A stretch of 6,260 nucleotides of DNA from Pseudomonadota bacterium (GTDB lineage Bacteria; Pseudomonadota; Gammaproteobacteria; Burkholderiales; Burkholderiaceae_C), in the NCBI GenBank assembly GCA_023410975.1, contig JAEYPG010000606.1, positions 1-6,260 of the forward strand. The letters are read 5' to 3'. This document shows, in pieces, positions 5,956-6,260 of this stretch. Made by a program: the position numbers and the translations under genes. A model generated the notes under the pieces. It was not told the DNA's origin. It searched no databases and saw only the letters and a list, made by a program, of their open reading frames with translations. Numbering within the stretch: position 1 is the stretch's first letter; the number at the start of each line of letters is the position of its first letter.

Positions 5956-5978
5956 GCATCTTTCTCAAGGAGCCGTGC

Positions 5979-6260
5979 ATGGATGCCAGGAACGTGCTGC
6001 TCGCGCTGGGCGTGGCCGCCGCTGCCGCCTCGGCCGCGCTGCCGCTGCGGGCGCAGGACATGGACTGGGCGCGCCGCGACCACGACTTCGCCACGCGCCA
6101 GCTCGACGACTTCATGTGGCGCCACCAGCGCAGCCTGGTCAATCCGGTGGCGCGCGCGGTGCAGCGCAACGCCCAGCAGGGCGCCGCGCCGCAGCGCCAG
6201 GCGCAGCCCGTGGCGGCGGCACCCGCGAGTACCGTGGTGCCCGAGCGCGTGGCGCAGGTG
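5979..6260 (+). CDS. Hypothetical exported protein with Sec signal peptide, N-terminal part
   Basis: The frame is open from ATG 5979 to the window edge, giving 94 residues. It has the best possible ribosome site, AAGGAG at 5967-5972, six bases upstream. Residues 1-26 look like a Sec signal peptide: R4, then a Leu/Ala/Val core at about 6-21, then LPLRAQ with likely cleavage near residue 26. After that come an Asp/Arg-rich stretch (DMDWARRDHDFATRQLDDF, 27-45), a Gln/Arg-rich segment (59-76, QRNAQQ and PQRQAQP) and an Ala/Pro/Val-rich stretch. The product is probably periplasmic or secreted by Sec. I do not recognise the family. Its place after the Gly-rich gene suggests co-transcription, with the hairpin reducing read-through. 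The C-terminus is outside the window. Confidence 0.75.
   Translation, partial: MDARNVLLALGVAAAAASAALPLRAQDMDWARRDHDFATRQLDDFMWRHQRSLVNPVARAVQRNAQQGAAPQRQAQPVAAAPASTVVPERVAQV

Noticed and set aside
5021..6169. Minus-strand frames across the Gly-rich gene (5021-6169 and 5125-5907)
   Set aside because: Products are low-complexity Ala/His/Leu or Ser/Pro-rich antisense translations; the plus frame has a strong ribosome site and a sensible protein.

Overview
The window is very GC-rich and carries part of a non-flagellar type III secretion (T3SS, injectisome) gene cluster. The organism is probably a betaproteobacterium of the Burkholderiales, perhaps Comamonadaceae. The grounds are the heavy G/C third-position bias, the Hrc/Sct-type proteins, and an extragenic palindromic repeat (TTCGGGCTGAGC / GTCGAAG / CTCAGGGCGAACGG type) that I recall as common in Comamonadaceae and relatives. 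Genus cannot be fixed from this sequence alone.

Layout. Three genes read leftward from about 3172: a secreted lytic transglycosylase (3172-2306), the export gate protein SctV/HrcV (2309-351, joined to the previous gene by an ATGA overlap), and the N-terminus of a probable secretin SctC/HrcC (210 to beyond position 1). A palindromic repeat (215-316) lies between sctV and sctC. A 271-bp divergent intergenic region (3173-3443) follows, with a TTGGG-N6-CCCAA dyad. Two genes read rightward: the autocleaving switch protein SctU/HrcU (3444-4637) and, overlapping its end by 16 bases, a small FliO-like membrane protein (4622-4951). After a 210-bp gap comes a strongly initiated gene for a glycine-rich, helical-tailed protein of unknown family (5162-5890). 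Then there is a very stable intergenic hairpin (5918-5955) and the start of a gene for a signal-peptide-bearing protein (5979 to beyond 6260).

How the parts fit. SctV and SctU are inner-membrane export-apparatus components, SctC would form the outer-membrane channel, and the transglycosylase would open peptidoglycan for the apparatus. The FliO-like protein is the surprise: FliO is regarded as a flagellar assembly factor for the FliP/SctR export core, and injectisomes are generally said to lack it. Here it is translationally coupled to an injectisome sctU. The glycine-rich protein at 5162 looks like an exported structural, translocator or harpin-like substrate, but that is inference from composition and location only.
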